This document shows positions 51,341 to 60,158 of a DNA stretch of 64,000 bases, piece after piece; the first letter of the stretch is position 1; each line of letters begins with the position of its first letter. Source of the DNA: CAVZCK01 sp963798805 (GTDB lineage: Bacteria; Pseudomonadota; Alphaproteobacteria; Rhizobiales; Rhodomicrobiaceae). The translations under genes were made by a program, and so were the position numbers. The stretch is taken from positions 558,001 through 622,000 of the forward strand of contig CAWCVC010000002.1 in the NCBI GenBank assembly GCA_963798805.1, given 5' to 3'. The notes below the pieces were generated by a model. The model saw only the letters and a list, made by a program, of their open reading frames with translations, was not told where the DNA came from and ran no database searches.

Positions 51341-52717
51341 ATGATCGACCGTCTCACCGGCATAATCCTGATCGTGACGACGTTCTTCGCGATGCTGGTG
51401 GAATGGAACGGGGCGCAGATCTTCGTCTATACGAGCGCATTGGGCGTCGTCATTTTCATGGTTCTGGTGACCGGCCTTGTCGCCTGGTCCCGCCGCATCT
51501 TCGTGATCGTCGGGGTCGGGCTCTTCCTCATTGCACTCCTCACCCGCTCCGACTGGCTGGCGATGACCGAGGCAGGCCTCAGGACCTCCGCCTTCATTGC
51601 CGGCTTCTTTACCGCTCTCGCCTGCCTTCGCAATGCATCGGCGACCTCGCCCGCCGTCGAGACCTGCGGCCGCTTTCTCGCCGAACAGCCTCCAGGCCGC
51701 CGCTATCTCGCCCTCACCATCGGCGGCCATCTCTTCTCTCTCGTCCTCAATTACGGCTCGATCTCGCTGCTCGGCACGCTTGCCGAAGCGAGCGCTCAGC
51801 GCGAGCCGAACCGGGAAATCCGCAACCACCGTATCAGGCGGATGCTGCTCGCCATTCAGCGCGGCTTCGTCTCGACACTCGCCTGGTCGCCGCTCGCCTT
51901 TTCCAGCGCCATCTCCACCGCGCTCATACCCGGCTCGACCTGGGCCGACGCGGTGGCGCCGTGCTTCGTCAGCTCGATGATCCTCGCCGGGCTCGGCTGG
52001 GCGCTCGACACGATCTTCAAGCCGCGCCTGTCGCGGCCCTCGCCGCCCCGCCGGAAACCGACCGGCTCCTGGTCCAGCATCGTGCCGATGCTGGTGCTGC
52101 TCGCCATACTTGTCGCAATCATCGGCGGCGTTCACATCGCCACCGGCATCCGGGCCGTCGGCGTCGTCATGCTGGTCGTGCCGGTGATCGCCTTCATCTG
52201 GATCGCCATCCAGAACCGGGGCAGCGCTCGGTTTCGCGAGGCGGTGAGCCGTGCCTATGCCTATATGGTCGGGCTGCCGATCTACCGCTCCGAGCTCGTG
52301 CTTCTGGTGATGGCCGGCTTCATCGGCACGCTCGGCTCTCGGCTGCTGCTGCCGCTGGTGGCAGCGTCGGGATTGAACCTCGCGGCGGCGCCCGGCTGGC
52401 TGATCCTGATCGGGCTGGTCTGGCTGATCCCGCTGACCGGGCTGATCGGCATGAACCCGATCCTGTCGGTATCGCTGATCGCGCCCCTGCTGCCGAGCGC
52501 GGCGGCCATGGGCGTCACGCCGACCGCCATCATCGTGGCGCTGACCGCCGGCTGGGCGCTCGGCGGAGCGAGCTCGCCATATACGGCAACGACACTGCTG
52601 CTCGGGGCGATCGCAAGGGTGAGCCCCTGGCGCGTCGGGCTGAAATGGAACGGCGCCTATACGCTGATCTGCGGCGTCGCCCTTTCGATCTGGGTGGCGA
52701 TCTTTGCGCTGAGCTGA
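51341..52717 (+). CDS. Polytopic membrane protein, transporter-like, not recognised
   Basis: 458 residues with about 11 membrane segments (for example IILIVTTFFAMLVEWNG, FIVIVGVGLFLIAL-type helix near 60, MLVLLAILVAIIGGVHI, LVLLVMAGFIGTLG). Two re-entrant-like motifs, GGHLFSLVLNYGSISLLG and GWALGGASSPYTATTLLLG, and the pattern P-x-x-A-x-x-x-A-P-L-L recall the ion-transporter (IT) superfamily, such as NhaD or divalent-anion transporters. The exact family was not recognised. Stop at 52717 is followed within 130 bp by a glycosyltransferase. Confidence 0.6.
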   Translation: MIDRLTGIILIVTTFFAMLVEWNGAQIFVYTSALGVVIFMVLVTGLVAWSRRIFVIVGVGLFLIALLTRSDWLAMTEAGLRTSAFIAGFFTALACLRNASATSPAVETCGRFLAEQPPGRRYLALTIGGHLFSLVLNYGSISLLGTLAEASAQREPNREIRNHRIRRMLLAIQRGFVSTLAWSPLAFSSAISTALIPGSTWADAVAPCFVSSMILAGLGWALDTIFKPRLSRPSPPRRKPTGSWSSIVPMLVLLAILVAIIGGVHIATGIRAVGVVMLVVPVIAFIWIAIQNRGSARFREAVSRAYAYMVGLPIYRSELVLLVMAGFIGTLGSRLLLPLVAASGLNLAAAPGWLILIGLVWLIPLTGLIGMNPILSVSLIAPLLPSAAAMGVTPTAIIVALTAGWALGGASSPYTATTLLLGAIARVSPWRVGLKWNGAYTLICGVALSIWVAIFALS

Positions 52718-52844
52718 CATTTCTGCTGCAGCGCCCCGCGATCGGATTTGGAATTCGCGCAACTCGGTTTACAACCAAGACGTGCAATTCCGACCGCCAG
52801 AATTCGACACCAGCCCCGTGGTCTCTTCGGCCGGCGTCAGCCCC

Positions 52845-54107
52845 ATGAAGAAAGTCTACGTACCCTGGTCTCTGCCCGGCACCTTCAACGGTCGCCATCC
52901 GCTCGTCGCCTCGCTCGTGGACGGCGGCGATCCGGCCGCGAATTTTCTCCCGCCGCAGCCGCGCTTCGCCGATGAGGAGGTCATCCGCACCGTCAAGGAA
53001 TTCTCGCGTTTCACCGCACGGATGATGGAGCATTTCTCCGACCATCCGGTCGTCACCGCCGAGCACGTCATCGAGTTCGTGCAGTCGCGGGACATCCTCG
53101 CCCAACTGGTCCGCCCGCCGGACACGGAGCTGATCTTCCTGCATACCGTGCCGAATACGACCGACGCGACGCCCTGGATCATCCATATCGAGATGCTCGT
53201 CAATCTGTTCATGCCGCTCGTCTGGCAGGGACAGACGGCGGGCCTCGCACTGCGCTCGCTGCCGGTCTATTGGATCGTGCGCTACATGCTCGAACAGCCC
53301 GAATGCAGGGGCATCTTCACCCATGTGAAGCGCACCGCCGAGACACTCGGAGCGCTGTTCCAGAGCGAGATCATCGCCGCCAAGACCCGCCATATCCCGC
53401 TCGGCGTGGCGATCACGCCGGAGCAGGACGGCGAGATTGAGCGCGCCATGGCGGTCCGCTCCTCGGACGACGTCGCCATGCTGTTCACCAACTCCTTCCA
53501 CCAGCTTGCCGAAAATTTCGTGCTGCGCGGCGGGGTGGATGTGGTGACGGCCTTTATCGCCGCCAGCCGCCGGGCGGACAATCTGCGGCTCATCCTGCGC
53601 ACCGGCCTGCCGGACATGCTCGGGCCGAGGCTGCGCGAGATCATCGCCACCCATCCGAAAATCGAGGTCGTCCCGCACAAGATCAGCGACGAGGAGCTGT
53701 TCGGGCTCTATTGCCGGGCCCAGATCTTCCTGGTGCCATCGGCGGCGCTGCACGCTCTCTCGGTCGCCCGAGCCATGCATTGCGGCATGGTCTGCGTGGC
53801 CTCCGACGCGCCCGGTTTCGAGGAATATATCGAGGATGGCGTCACCGGTTTTCTGCTGCCGGGGCGGCGCGAGATGGTCTGTTCCGAGGAGCCGGAGACC
53901 GGCTGGCTGCGGGATGACTATCGGCCGATGTTCAAGCCGAACTCGGAGTTTTCCACCCGGCTCGCGACGCTGCTGATCCGCCTGGCGCAATCGGGCCCCC
54001 TGCGGCGGCAGATCGGCGTGACCGCAAGGGCTTGGGCGAAGCAGAATCTGAGCGAGGCGGGCTGGCGCTCGGGCTTTGCCGATTTCCTGCGGGAACTGCC
54101 GAATTAA
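52845..54107 (+). CDS. Glycosyltransferase (GT1/GT4-type, GT-B fold)
   Basis: 420 residues. Seen: VYVPWSLPGTFNGRHPLVASLVDGG, FPLHTV-type strand (ELIFLHTVPNTTDATPWIIHIEML), an acceptor domain, then the donor domain RRADNLRLILRTGLP, VPHKISDEELFGLYCRAQIFLVPSAALHALSVARAMHCGMVCVASDAPGFEEYIEDGVTGFLLPG, the E-x7-E-like region of GT4 enzymes. Product unknown. A GTG start at 52782 is possible; MKKVYVPW at 52845 is chosen because the core begins there. Confidence 0.82.
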   Translation: MKKVYVPWSLPGTFNGRHPLVASLVDGGDPAANFLPPQPRFADEEVIRTVKEFSRFTARMMEHFSDHPVVTAEHVIEFVQSRDILAQLVRPPDTELIFLHTVPNTTDATPWIIHIEMLVNLFMPLVWQGQTAGLALRSLPVYWIVRYMLEQPECRGIFTHVKRTAETLGALFQSEIIAAKTRHIPLGVAITPEQDGEIERAMAVRSSDDVAMLFTNSFHQLAENFVLRGGVDVVTAFIAASRRADNLRLILRTGLPDMLGPRLREIIATHPKIEVVPHKISDEELFGLYCRAQIFLVPSAALHALSVARAMHCGMVCVASDAPGFEEYIEDGVTGFLLPGRREMVCSEEPETGWLRDDYRPMFKPNSEFSTRLATLLIRLAQSGPLRRQIGVTARAWAKQNLSEAGWRSGFADFLRELPN

Positions 54108-54229
54108 CCGCAATATCATTGCCTCCCTCGCCGTCCCGTGGGTGCGCCCTATCTCTGTCGTTACCCCCGGCAAGTCTATTGACCCATCCGCAATCCCTCT
54201 CGCGAGCCGAAAGGTGAGTGGATCCCGGC

Positions 54230-55097
54230 TCGGCCTTTGGCCGTCCGGGACGACGCGGAGTGTGCAGCGATCTCGCGCCCAACACCGATCCCCTCGCCGG
54301 GCTGGCCCGCGAGGCTCTCACATCACTCCAAATTCCCGCCCCCACGAGGGACGGCGCGGGCAGCCGTAAGGCTGGTCCGTATGTTAGTGTTCAGCCCGAC
54401 GGCTGCCCACGCGCGGCGATATTGTGGTGCGGTCCGCCTCTTACCCAGCATGGCGCGTCTGGCGATCTTCCGGGTCGATCCCTGGACGAAGGCCGCTCCA
54501 TTTCCACCGGGTACATCGATGCCGGATTTCGGCTTCCGCCGGCATCGGCACGGATGCACTCTTTTGCGCATCGATTTTACCGAACTCGGGCGTTGCCTGC
54601 GTTCGGATCGATGCACTTTTTTGCGCATCGATTTTGCCGAACTCGGGCGTTGCCTGCGTTCGGATCGATGCACTTTTTTGCGCATCGATTTTGCCGAACT
54701 CGGGCGTTGCCTGCGTTCGGATCGATGCACTTTTTTGCGCATCGATTTTGCCGAACTCGGGCGTTGCCTGCGTTCGGATCGATGCGACCCGGCAGCGCAC
54801 CGGAGCTCATCGAGCCGGGGTGCGGGGCAGCGTCCTTCGGGATCGCGCCTCTCGCGAGACGGCACCTTTGACCCGCGCATTCCAGCAAACGGGTGGGCCG
54901 GTACCGCGCCCCTGGGTATGGGATCGTTACTCCCGCCGCGTGGTCAGCCTATCTTTCTCACGAGTTGGCCATCCCACCCGGACTTCCCAGGCGCCGCAAT
55001 CCCTTCTCCAGCGGTGGCGAGACGGTCTCGAGCCCCGTGTCCCTCTTCAGGAGAAGCGACGGGCGCGAGTATAGGGGCGACGGGAAGGGCGGGGATA
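54230..55097. repeat. Composite dispersed repeat X-Y-Z, copy 2 (inverted)
   Basis: Inverted copy of 45651-46300: Z at 54230-54325, Y at 54337-54458, X at 54880-55097. Read on the minus strand the order X-Y-Z is the same as copy 1, including GGCCAACTCGTGAGAAAGATA, CCCACCCGTTTGCTGGAATG and CGGCGAGGGGATCGGTGTTGG. Between X and Y this copy has a 57-bp tandem array that copy 1 lacks. Confidence 0.75.
54553..54787. repeat. Four tandem repeats of 57 bp
   Basis: Units begin at 54553, 54610, 54667 and 54724, each exactly 57 bp (19 codons), nearly identical, with a partial fifth start at 54781. Each unit contains ATCGATGC and GCATCGAT separated by about 10 nt with a T run, a hairpin. No stop codon occurs in any of the six frames, so long open readings cross the array in every direction, but none has other evidence of being a gene. 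Confidence 0.9.
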
Positions 55098-55149
55098 ACT
55101 CTGCGGGCGGGAATTGCTGGAAGGGTGAATGGAGTGTTGACGCTCTTCC

Positions 55150-55292
55150 GTCACCCCGGAAATGCCGGAGGCATTGCCTGTCCCGGCCGCCGAGCCGGGA
55201 TCCTGGGTCACATGCGGCCTCTCATCACGGGATCCCGGACAGCCCTTCGGGCGCCTGTCCCGGCCTTGAGCCGGGATCCGGGATGACGTCCG
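55150..55292. repeat. Dispersed palindromic repeat
   Basis: GTCACCCCGGAAATGCCGG, then GGAGGCATTGCCTGTCCCGG, and a later CCTGTCCCGGCCTTGAGCCGGG part. Adjacent to the GIY-YIG gene and to the composite repeat. Confidence 0.6.
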
Positions 55293-55318
55293 GGGCTGTT
55301 GCGGTAGCAGCACGACAC

Positions 55319-55603
55319 TCAAGCGAGCAGCTCTTCGTACAGATCGCGCCAATCGGGATTATCGCGCTCGATGAGCTTCACCTTCCACGAGCGCTGCCAG
55401 CGCTTCAGTCGCTTCTCCTGGGCAATCGCTTCGAGGGCGGTCGCGAAAGGCTGGATATGGACCAGCCGAAACAGCCCGTAGCGCCAGACGAACTGAGATC
55501 CGGTCCCCTCGCGGTGCTGAGCGATCCGAACGCCGAGATCGTTGGTGACGCCGGTATAGAGCGTACCATCCTTCCGGTCGGCCATGATGTAGACGTAATA
55601 CAT
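55319..55603 (-). CDS. GIY-YIG nuclease family protein (small, UPF0213/YhbQ-like)
   Basis: 94 residues: MYYVYIMADRKDGTLYTGVTNDLGVRIAQHREG (GIY-YIG core with the Tyr and the TGVTNDLxxR motif), and AIAQEKRLKRWQRSWKVKLIERDNPDWRDL with the conserved Glu and basic helix. Small members are of uncertain function and often lie beside repeats or mobile DNA, as here. The ATG at 55603 is used; the earlier in-frame extension is made of repeat sequence. Confidence 0.88.
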   Translation of the reverse strand: MYYVYIMADRKDGTLYTGVTNDLGVRIAQHREGTGSQFVWRYGLFRLVHIQPFATALEAIAQEKRLKRWQRSWKVKLIERDNPDWRDLYEELLA

Positions 55604-55779
55604 GAACGTTGGTGCAGGATGGAATGCGGCCTCGGACAAGCCCTCGGGCACGTGTCCCGATCCGGGTTCGCAGACCGGGGCAGGCAGCCGCTGACGCGGC
55701 TTCCGAGGCGATGAAAAATTCCGGCGGATTATGCTGAGCCACGCCGCTCCAGCAAATACGCAACAATCCTCTATCTTCG

Positions 55780-55882
55780 TCACCCCGGAAATGCCGCAGG
55801 CATTGTCCGGGGTCCCGTGAGGCGATTCCGAATGTGACCCCGGATCTTCGCTTCGCTCGTCCGGGGCGACGCAGAGTATTCG
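55780..55882. repeat. Dispersed palindromic repeat
   Basis: GTCACCCCGGAAATGCCGCAGG, CATTGTCCGGGGTCCC, then TGTGACCCCGGATCTTCGC and CGTCCGGGGCGACG. Lies between the GIY-YIG gene and the membrane protein. Confidence 0.65.
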
Positions 55883-55904
55883 GCGAGGGCAGGGAAGCGA
55901 ACCC

Positions 55905-57145
55905 TTAAGCCGAGAAGACCGGGCCGGTCATCACGGTTGCGCCGAGCAGCCGCGCCACATTCTCGCACAGCCAGAGCAGGCCCCAGCCGAGTTCCGGCAA
56001 GAGCCAAATGCACAAAACAGCCATGAGGGCGAAGGCGGCGATGGCGAGTCCGGCGCCAATAATATCGAGCGCGGTCAGCCGCAAGGCCAAGCCGAGCAGC
56101 ACGGGAAAGTTTTCCTTGAGGTCGTGATTGTCGATGAGGCTCAGCCAGCTTCGCTTCCAGCTATCGGGCAGGCGCCAGGTGACGAAGCTGGCGGAGACGA
56201 TGGCGGCATGAGCGAGCGTCGGCAGCAGCGTCGAGAACAGGGTGAAATAGACCCACCAGACGGCGGGATCGGCCGGGTTGGTGTGCACGCGATACAGCGT
56301 TCCCGCGAGATCGAAGAATTCCCGTCCGCCGCCGCTTTGCGAGAGCCGGTCCATCATTTGCAGCGCGGCAGTGATGCTCATGGCCAGGGCGGCGAGCAGC
56401 AGCACTCCAAGGACGAGGCCGAGCACGAGATTGATCGCGATGTGCCAAGCGGGATCGCCGTGGCCGGCCACGTGCCTGAGCAGCGCCCGCGTTACAGCCA
56501 GCGACAGCCAGTCGAAGCTTGAGTTTATCAGCGGCAGCAGGGCAAGAAAGACGAGGAGAAAGATCGTGTATTCATTATCGAGTTTCAGAGGCTGGGCATA
56601 ATGGGCAAGGGTCGCCAAAAGCGAGAGCATCAAGGTGACATAGAGTCGATAGAACAGGCCAAGACGGCCGAATCGCTGCATTATCTCCTGAGCGACAGCG
56701 ACAGCGACAGCGACAGCTAGATATGCCCACTGCCGCCATCCGGATGCGTTCAGGTAGGCGTAGGAGGAGGCGGCTGACAACGACATGCCGATGACCGCTG
56801 CCACGCGCGCCCACCGGGTCGCATCCTCCGGCAGCAGGTGGGAGATGCCCGAGGTGTTCTGGCCGGTGATCAGGCCAGCCGCAAGGTGAGGTCGTAGCTT
56901 TCGGCGCTCCAGGAGGATGGCCCAAGCTTGCCGTCCACCCAGGCAAGGCTTTGACGCAGATAGGTGAAATAGACCTCACGCCATTCGCCGTGCCGGGCGA
57001 GCCGTTCCTGGACAGCGGCAAGCCCCTCGCTGCCCTTCAGCGTGTCCTGATAGTAGCGGGAGCGTGCGTAAGCGACGAGGACGACAAGCAGGGGGAACGC
57101 ACCAAGCCCCAGATAGGTCACAAGAATTTTGAGGGGTTCGCCCAC
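55905..57145 (-). pseudogene. Membrane protein of unknown function, one-base deletion
   Basis: The first part, MGEPLKILVTYLGLGAFPLLVVLVAYARSRYYQDTLKGSEG and WREVYFTYLRQSLAWVDGKLG, ends at a stop after SYDLTLRLA; the rest is in another frame: LITGQNTSGISHLLPEDATRWARVAAVIGM and about seven membrane segments to 55905. Restoring one C near 56875 joins RLA to LITGQN and gives 413 residues. A hexanucleotide run inside encodes AVAVAVAVA. Family not recognised. Confidence 0.65.
56692..56717. repeat. Hexanucleotide repeat inside the membrane-protein gene
   Basis: GCGACA repeated about four times. On the coding (minus) strand it gives alternating Ala and Val codons (AVAVAVAVA) in a membrane helix. A change of copy number would stay in frame. 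Confidence 0.7.
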
Positions 57146-57321
57146 CGACCGCCGCTTCCACGTAATGGCTTAAACAAACGATTGCGAAAATCATATGGGC
57201 GCGATCTTACCCGTTATGAGCGAATATGCACAGCAGCGGGAAAGCCACAATATGGCGGCTTTCGGGGGAAGAAGGTCGGGGTGAACACTGCGCCGTGGTT
57301 CGTAAACAGCTCGATCAGCGT

Positions 57322-57349
57322 GGGCGGGCAATATCGAAGCTGCCCGCCC
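57322..57349 (-). terminator. Hairpin downstream of the GMC gene
   Basis: GGGCGGGCA (57322-57330) pairs with TGCCCGCCC (57341-57349), 9 bp with a 10-nt loop, 16 bp after the GMC stop. The minus-strand T run is short, so termination efficiency is uncertain. Confidence 0.5.
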
Positions 57350-57364
57350 GCCTTTGCTCGTGCC

Positions 57365-58936
57365 TTAAATCGCGCCCTTCTTCATCTCACCGGCGATGTA
57401 ATCAGCCTGCCGGATCGCCAGGGTGACGATGGTCAGCGTCGGATTCTCGGCGCCCCCGGTGGTGAACTGGCTGCCGTCGGAGACGAACAGATTGGCGATG
57501 TCGTGCGTCTGGCCGTGCTTGTTGACGACGCCGTCGCGCGGCTTCTCGCTCATCCGGTTGGTGCCGAGATTATGCGTCGACGGATAGGGCGGGGTCGGAA
57601 AGGTCCGCACCGCGCCGACCGCGTCGTAAACCGCGCTGCCCTGCTTATAGGCATGGCTGCGCATGGCGATGTCGTTGGGGTGATCGTCGAAATTCACATT
57701 CGGGATCGGCAGACCGTATTTGTCCTTCTGCGTCGGATGCAGGGTGATGGCGTTCGCCTCGCTCGGCATGTCCTCGCCGACGATCCACATGCCGGCCATA
57801 TGGTCGTAGCGGTCCATCGCCGAGGTGAAGGAGCGGCCCCAGGCGCCCGGATCGAGGAACGCCGCCATGAACGGCAGGCCGAGCGACAGGGTCTCGAACT
57901 CATAGCCGCCGACAAAGCCGCGTTTGGGATTGTTCTCGGCCTCGTCCTGAATGATGCCGGCCATGGTGGTGCCGCGATACATATGCACCGGGTTCTCGAA
58001 GATGCCATAGACGGAGCCGGTCATGTGCCGCATGTAGTTCTTGCCGACCTGACCGGAGGAATTGGCCAGCCCGTCCGGGAACATCGAGGAGGCCGAGTTG
58101 AGCAACAGGCGCGGCGACTCGATCGAGTTGCCGGCGACGCAGACGGCGCGCGCCTTCTGCCGCTGCTCTTTGCCGTCCTTGTCGGCATAGACGACGCCGG
58201 TGACCTTGCCCTTGGCGTCATGCTCGATCTTCAGCACTTGGCTGTTCGGCCGCACCTCCAGCTTGCCGGTGTCCTCGCCCTTGGGGATCTCGGTATAGAG
58301 CGTCGACCATTTGGCGCCCGACTTGCAGCCCTGGAAGCAGAAGCCGATCTGCTGGCAGGAGCCGCGGCCGTCGCGCGGCTGCGAATTGATGGCCATGCGT
58401 CCGGTATGGCAGATCTTGTAGCCGACCTTGTCGGCGCCGGCTTTCATCACCTTGAAATTGTTGTTGCCGGGGAGGCCCGGAATGCCGTTGGTGCGCGTCA
58501 CGCCCATCTTGTCCTCGGCCTTGGCGTAATAGGGCTCCATTTCCTTCAGCGTGATCGGCCAGTCGAGCAGACTGGCGCCGGGAACGTCGCCATAGGTGGT
58601 GCGCGCCTTGAACTCATGCTCTTGCAGGCGCAGCGAGGCGCCGGCCCAGTGCACGGTCGAGCCGCCGACCGCCTTGACGATCCAGGCCGGCAGGCCCGGA
58701 AAGTCGCGGTGCACGCGCCAGCTGCCGGATGTGGTGCGCGGGTCCAGCCAGGAGATTTTCGAGAACATGTTCCATTCGTTGTTCTCGAAATCCTCGATCT
58801 CGGTGCGCGCGCCGGCTTCGAGGATGACCACGTCGATGCCTTTCTGCGCCAGTTCGTTGCCGAGCGTTCCGCCGCCCGCGCCCGAGCCGACAATCACGAC
58901 GACCTTGTCGTCATTCAAATCGTAAGGAGCTGCCAT
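57365..58936 (-). CDS. GMC-family oxidoreductase, gluconate/sorbitol dehydrogenase-type large subunit
   Basis: 523 residues, FAD enzyme. Seen: VVVIVGSGAGGGTLGNELAQKGIDVVILEAG (ADP-binding), GGSTVHWAGASLRL, CQQIGFCFQGCKSGAKWST, VCVAGNSIESPRLLLNSAS and near the end STHNLGTNRMSEKP plus NLFVSDGSQFTTGGAENPTLTIVTLAIR, the GMC C-terminal motif with catalytic His/Asn region. It has no signal peptide; the adjacent Tat-exported small subunit probably carries it to the periplasm, and a cytochrome c is encoded upstream. Substrate (a sugar or sugar acid) not determined. Confidence 0.9.
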   Translation of the reverse strand: MAAPYDLNDDKVVVIVGSGAGGGTLGNELAQKGIDVVILEAGARTEIEDFENNEWNMFSKISWLDPRTTSGSWRVHRDFPGLPAWIVKAVGGSTVHWAGASLRLQEHEFKARTTYGDVPGASLLDWPITLKEMEPYYAKAEDKMGVTRTNGIPGLPGNNNFKVMKAGADKVGYKICHTGRMAINSQPRDGRGSCQQIGFCFQGCKSGAKWSTLYTEIPKGEDTGKLEVRPNSQVLKIEHDAKGKVTGVVYADKDGKEQRQKARAVCVAGNSIESPRLLLNSASSMFPDGLANSSGQVGKNYMRHMTGSVYGIFENPVHMYRGTTMAGIIQDEAENNPKRGFVGGYEFETLSLGLPFMAAFLDPGAWGRSFTSAMDRYDHMAGMWIVGEDMPSEANAITLHPTQKDKYGLPIPNVNFDDHPNDIAMRSHAYKQGSAVYDAVGAVRTFPTPPYPSTHNLGTNRMSEKPRDGVVNKHGQTHDIANLFVSDGSQFTTGGAENPTLTIVTLAIRQADYIAGEMKKGAI

Positions 58937-58964
58937 TTTCGTGTCCTCCGGAGAGCAGGGGCGT

Positions 58965-59513
58965 TCAGACCCAGTCGATGTCGTCGAAGCCGCGGTGGAT
59001 GTAGCCGCCCTTGTCGGCGGAGGCGCCCTCGTAACCGAATTTCGGCCAGACATCGGGGTTGTTGTAGATGCCGGTGACGAGGCCGGCGCGGATGGTCTGC
59101 AAGAACTTGCCTTTTTCGATCTGCTTCAGGATGGCGACGCGGTCGTCCTCCCAGCCGACGGTGACGTAGCGGCCGCCGTGCTGGGCCTCGGCCATGGCGT
59201 CGAGCGAGGCGATGCCCTCCTCGATCATCGCCTTGACGGCGGCATCGGAGCCGGCCTTGTCGTCATAGGAGGCGACGGCGAGGGCGTAATATTTGTCGCC
59301 CAGATGGTCGTGCGGATAGATGTCCCGCGCCATCTGGATCAGCGTCTGCATGGTCTCAGGCTTGAGGTTTTTCACCGGCATCGCCCAAGCGCCGTCGGGG
59401 CTGGCGATCATGCCGACGCCGACCGAGAGCGCGACGAGGCCGACGGTGGCCGCGCCGCTCCCCTTCAAGAAGGTGCGGCGGGAGAGTTTCGTTCTTTTGT
59501 CGACAACCCGCAT
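58965..59513 (-). CDS. Gluconate 2-dehydrogenase subunit 3 family protein (Tat-exported)
   Basis: 182 residues. A twin-arginine signal KLSRRTFLKGSGAATVGLVAL, cleaved near GAWA, then LKPETMQTLIQMARDIYPHDHLGDKYY, a hallmark of the family, and a second helical half (AILKQIEKGKFLQTIRAGLVTGIYNNPDVWPKFGYEGAS). The small subunit partners the GMC protein and carries the complex through the Tat system. Of the two ATGs, 59513 is preferred: AGGGAGG lies 7 nt upstream of it but only 1 nt from the ATG at 59519. Confidence 0.9.
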   Translation of the reverse strand: MRVVDKRTKLSRRTFLKGSGAATVGLVALSVGVGMIASPDGAWAMPVKNLKPETMQTLIQMARDIYPHDHLGDKYYALAVASYDDKAGSDAAVKAMIEEGIASLDAMAEAQHGGRYVTVGWEDDRVAILKQIEKGKFLQTIRAGLVTGIYNNPDVWPKFGYEGASADKGGYIHRGFDDIDWV

Positions 59514-59577
59514 TTTCATTCCTCCCTATCAATAGGGCGGGCCCGGCGGAACCGGCCGCCCCGATTTGAGCGGTCCG

Positions 59578-59745
59578 CTAGTGTGGCGTCTCGCAATGGC
59601 CTTCCACCCTTGCGGCGGCCTCAATAAGGCAATTGCGAGACATAAGCCACACTAGAAACCTTGAGTTTGCTAGTGTCCCTTTGTCTCCGAATTGCCTTGA
59701 AGAGCTTGTGGCAAATGCGAAGGCAATCCGGAGACGGGACACTAG
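59578..59745. repeat. Twin-hairpin CTAG element, copy C
   Basis: Hairpin 1: foot CTAGTGTGGC (59578-59587) with GCCACACTAG (59646-59655); 16-bp stem with one mismatch; unpaired ATAA on the 3' side. Linker aaaccttgagtttg (59656-59669, 14 nt). Hairpin 2: foot CTAGTGTCCC (59670-59679) with GGGACACTAG (59736-59745); unpaired TTT on the 5' side; 16-bp stem with one mismatch. It sits between the VOC stop and the Tat-subunit gene, so a transcript of the group would contain it. Confidence 0.88.
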
Positions 59746-59746
59746 C

Positions 59747-60142
59747 TCAGCGGTACCGGCCATGTTTTTGAAGCACCTCGACCTTGTAGCCGTCGGGGTC
59801 CTGCACGAAGAAGAACTTGGCCATCAGCGCGCCGTCGCGGTGGAATTCCTTGATCTCGCCCGGACCCAAGTCGCCCGCCTTCATCCGGGCGTGCTGGGCC
59901 TCGATATTGTCGACGGCGAAGGCGATGTGCCCATAGCCGGTGCCGTGGGTGTAGGGCTCGGTGCGGCCGTGATTGACGGTCAACTCGACCTCGAAATCGG
60001 CTTCGGCGCTCCGCAGATAGATCAGCGTGAAGCCGTCGAAGACGAAGCGGTCGGCGATGGCGAGATCGAAAGCTCGGGCGTAGAAATCGACAGAGCGCTG
60101 CTCGTCGAGCACCCGGATCATCATGTGAATGGCTTTCGCCAT
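59747..60142 (-). CDS. VOC family protein (glyoxalase I-like)
   Basis: 131 residues: MAKAIHMMIRVLDEQRSVDFYARAFDL with the metal His, DFEVELTVNHGRTEPYTHGTGYGHIAFAVDN with Glu and His, and FFFVQDPDGYKVEVLQ with the last Glu. The E-L-T-x-N and GYGHIA motifs are those of lactoylglutathione lyase-type enzymes (gloA), but the exact substrate is inferred only. Lies between cytochrome c and the Tat subunit, 17 bp after the former. Confidence 0.85.
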   Translation of the reverse strand: MAKAIHMMIRVLDEQRSVDFYARAFDLAIADRFVFDGFTLIYLRSAEADFEVELTVNHGRTEPYTHGTGYGHIAFAVDNIEAQHARMKAGDLGPGEIKEFHRDGALMAKFFFVQDPDGYKVEVLQKHGRYR

Positions 60143-60158
60143 CGGCTCGTCTCCTTCG

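Noticed and set aside
50795..52762. 655-codon minus-strand open reading opposite the polytopic membrane protein
   Set aside because: Product is almost entirely charged Arg/Asp/Glu/Gln residues; the plus strand encodes a coherent membrane protein.
54553..54787. CRISPR array
   Set aside because: Repeats are 57 bp, contiguous and without spacers, and there are no cas genes in the window.
54237..55286. Long open readings through the 57-bp repeats (several frames)
   Set aside because: All six frames are open because the unit has no stops; no ribosome binding site or conserved domain supports any of them as a gene.
56951..59077. 708-codon plus-strand open reading opposite the GMC and Tat-subunit genes
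   Set aside because: It is antisense to two well-supported conserved proteins, and its product is a low-complexity Gly/Val/Asp-rich sequence typical of the shadow of GC-rich coding DNA.
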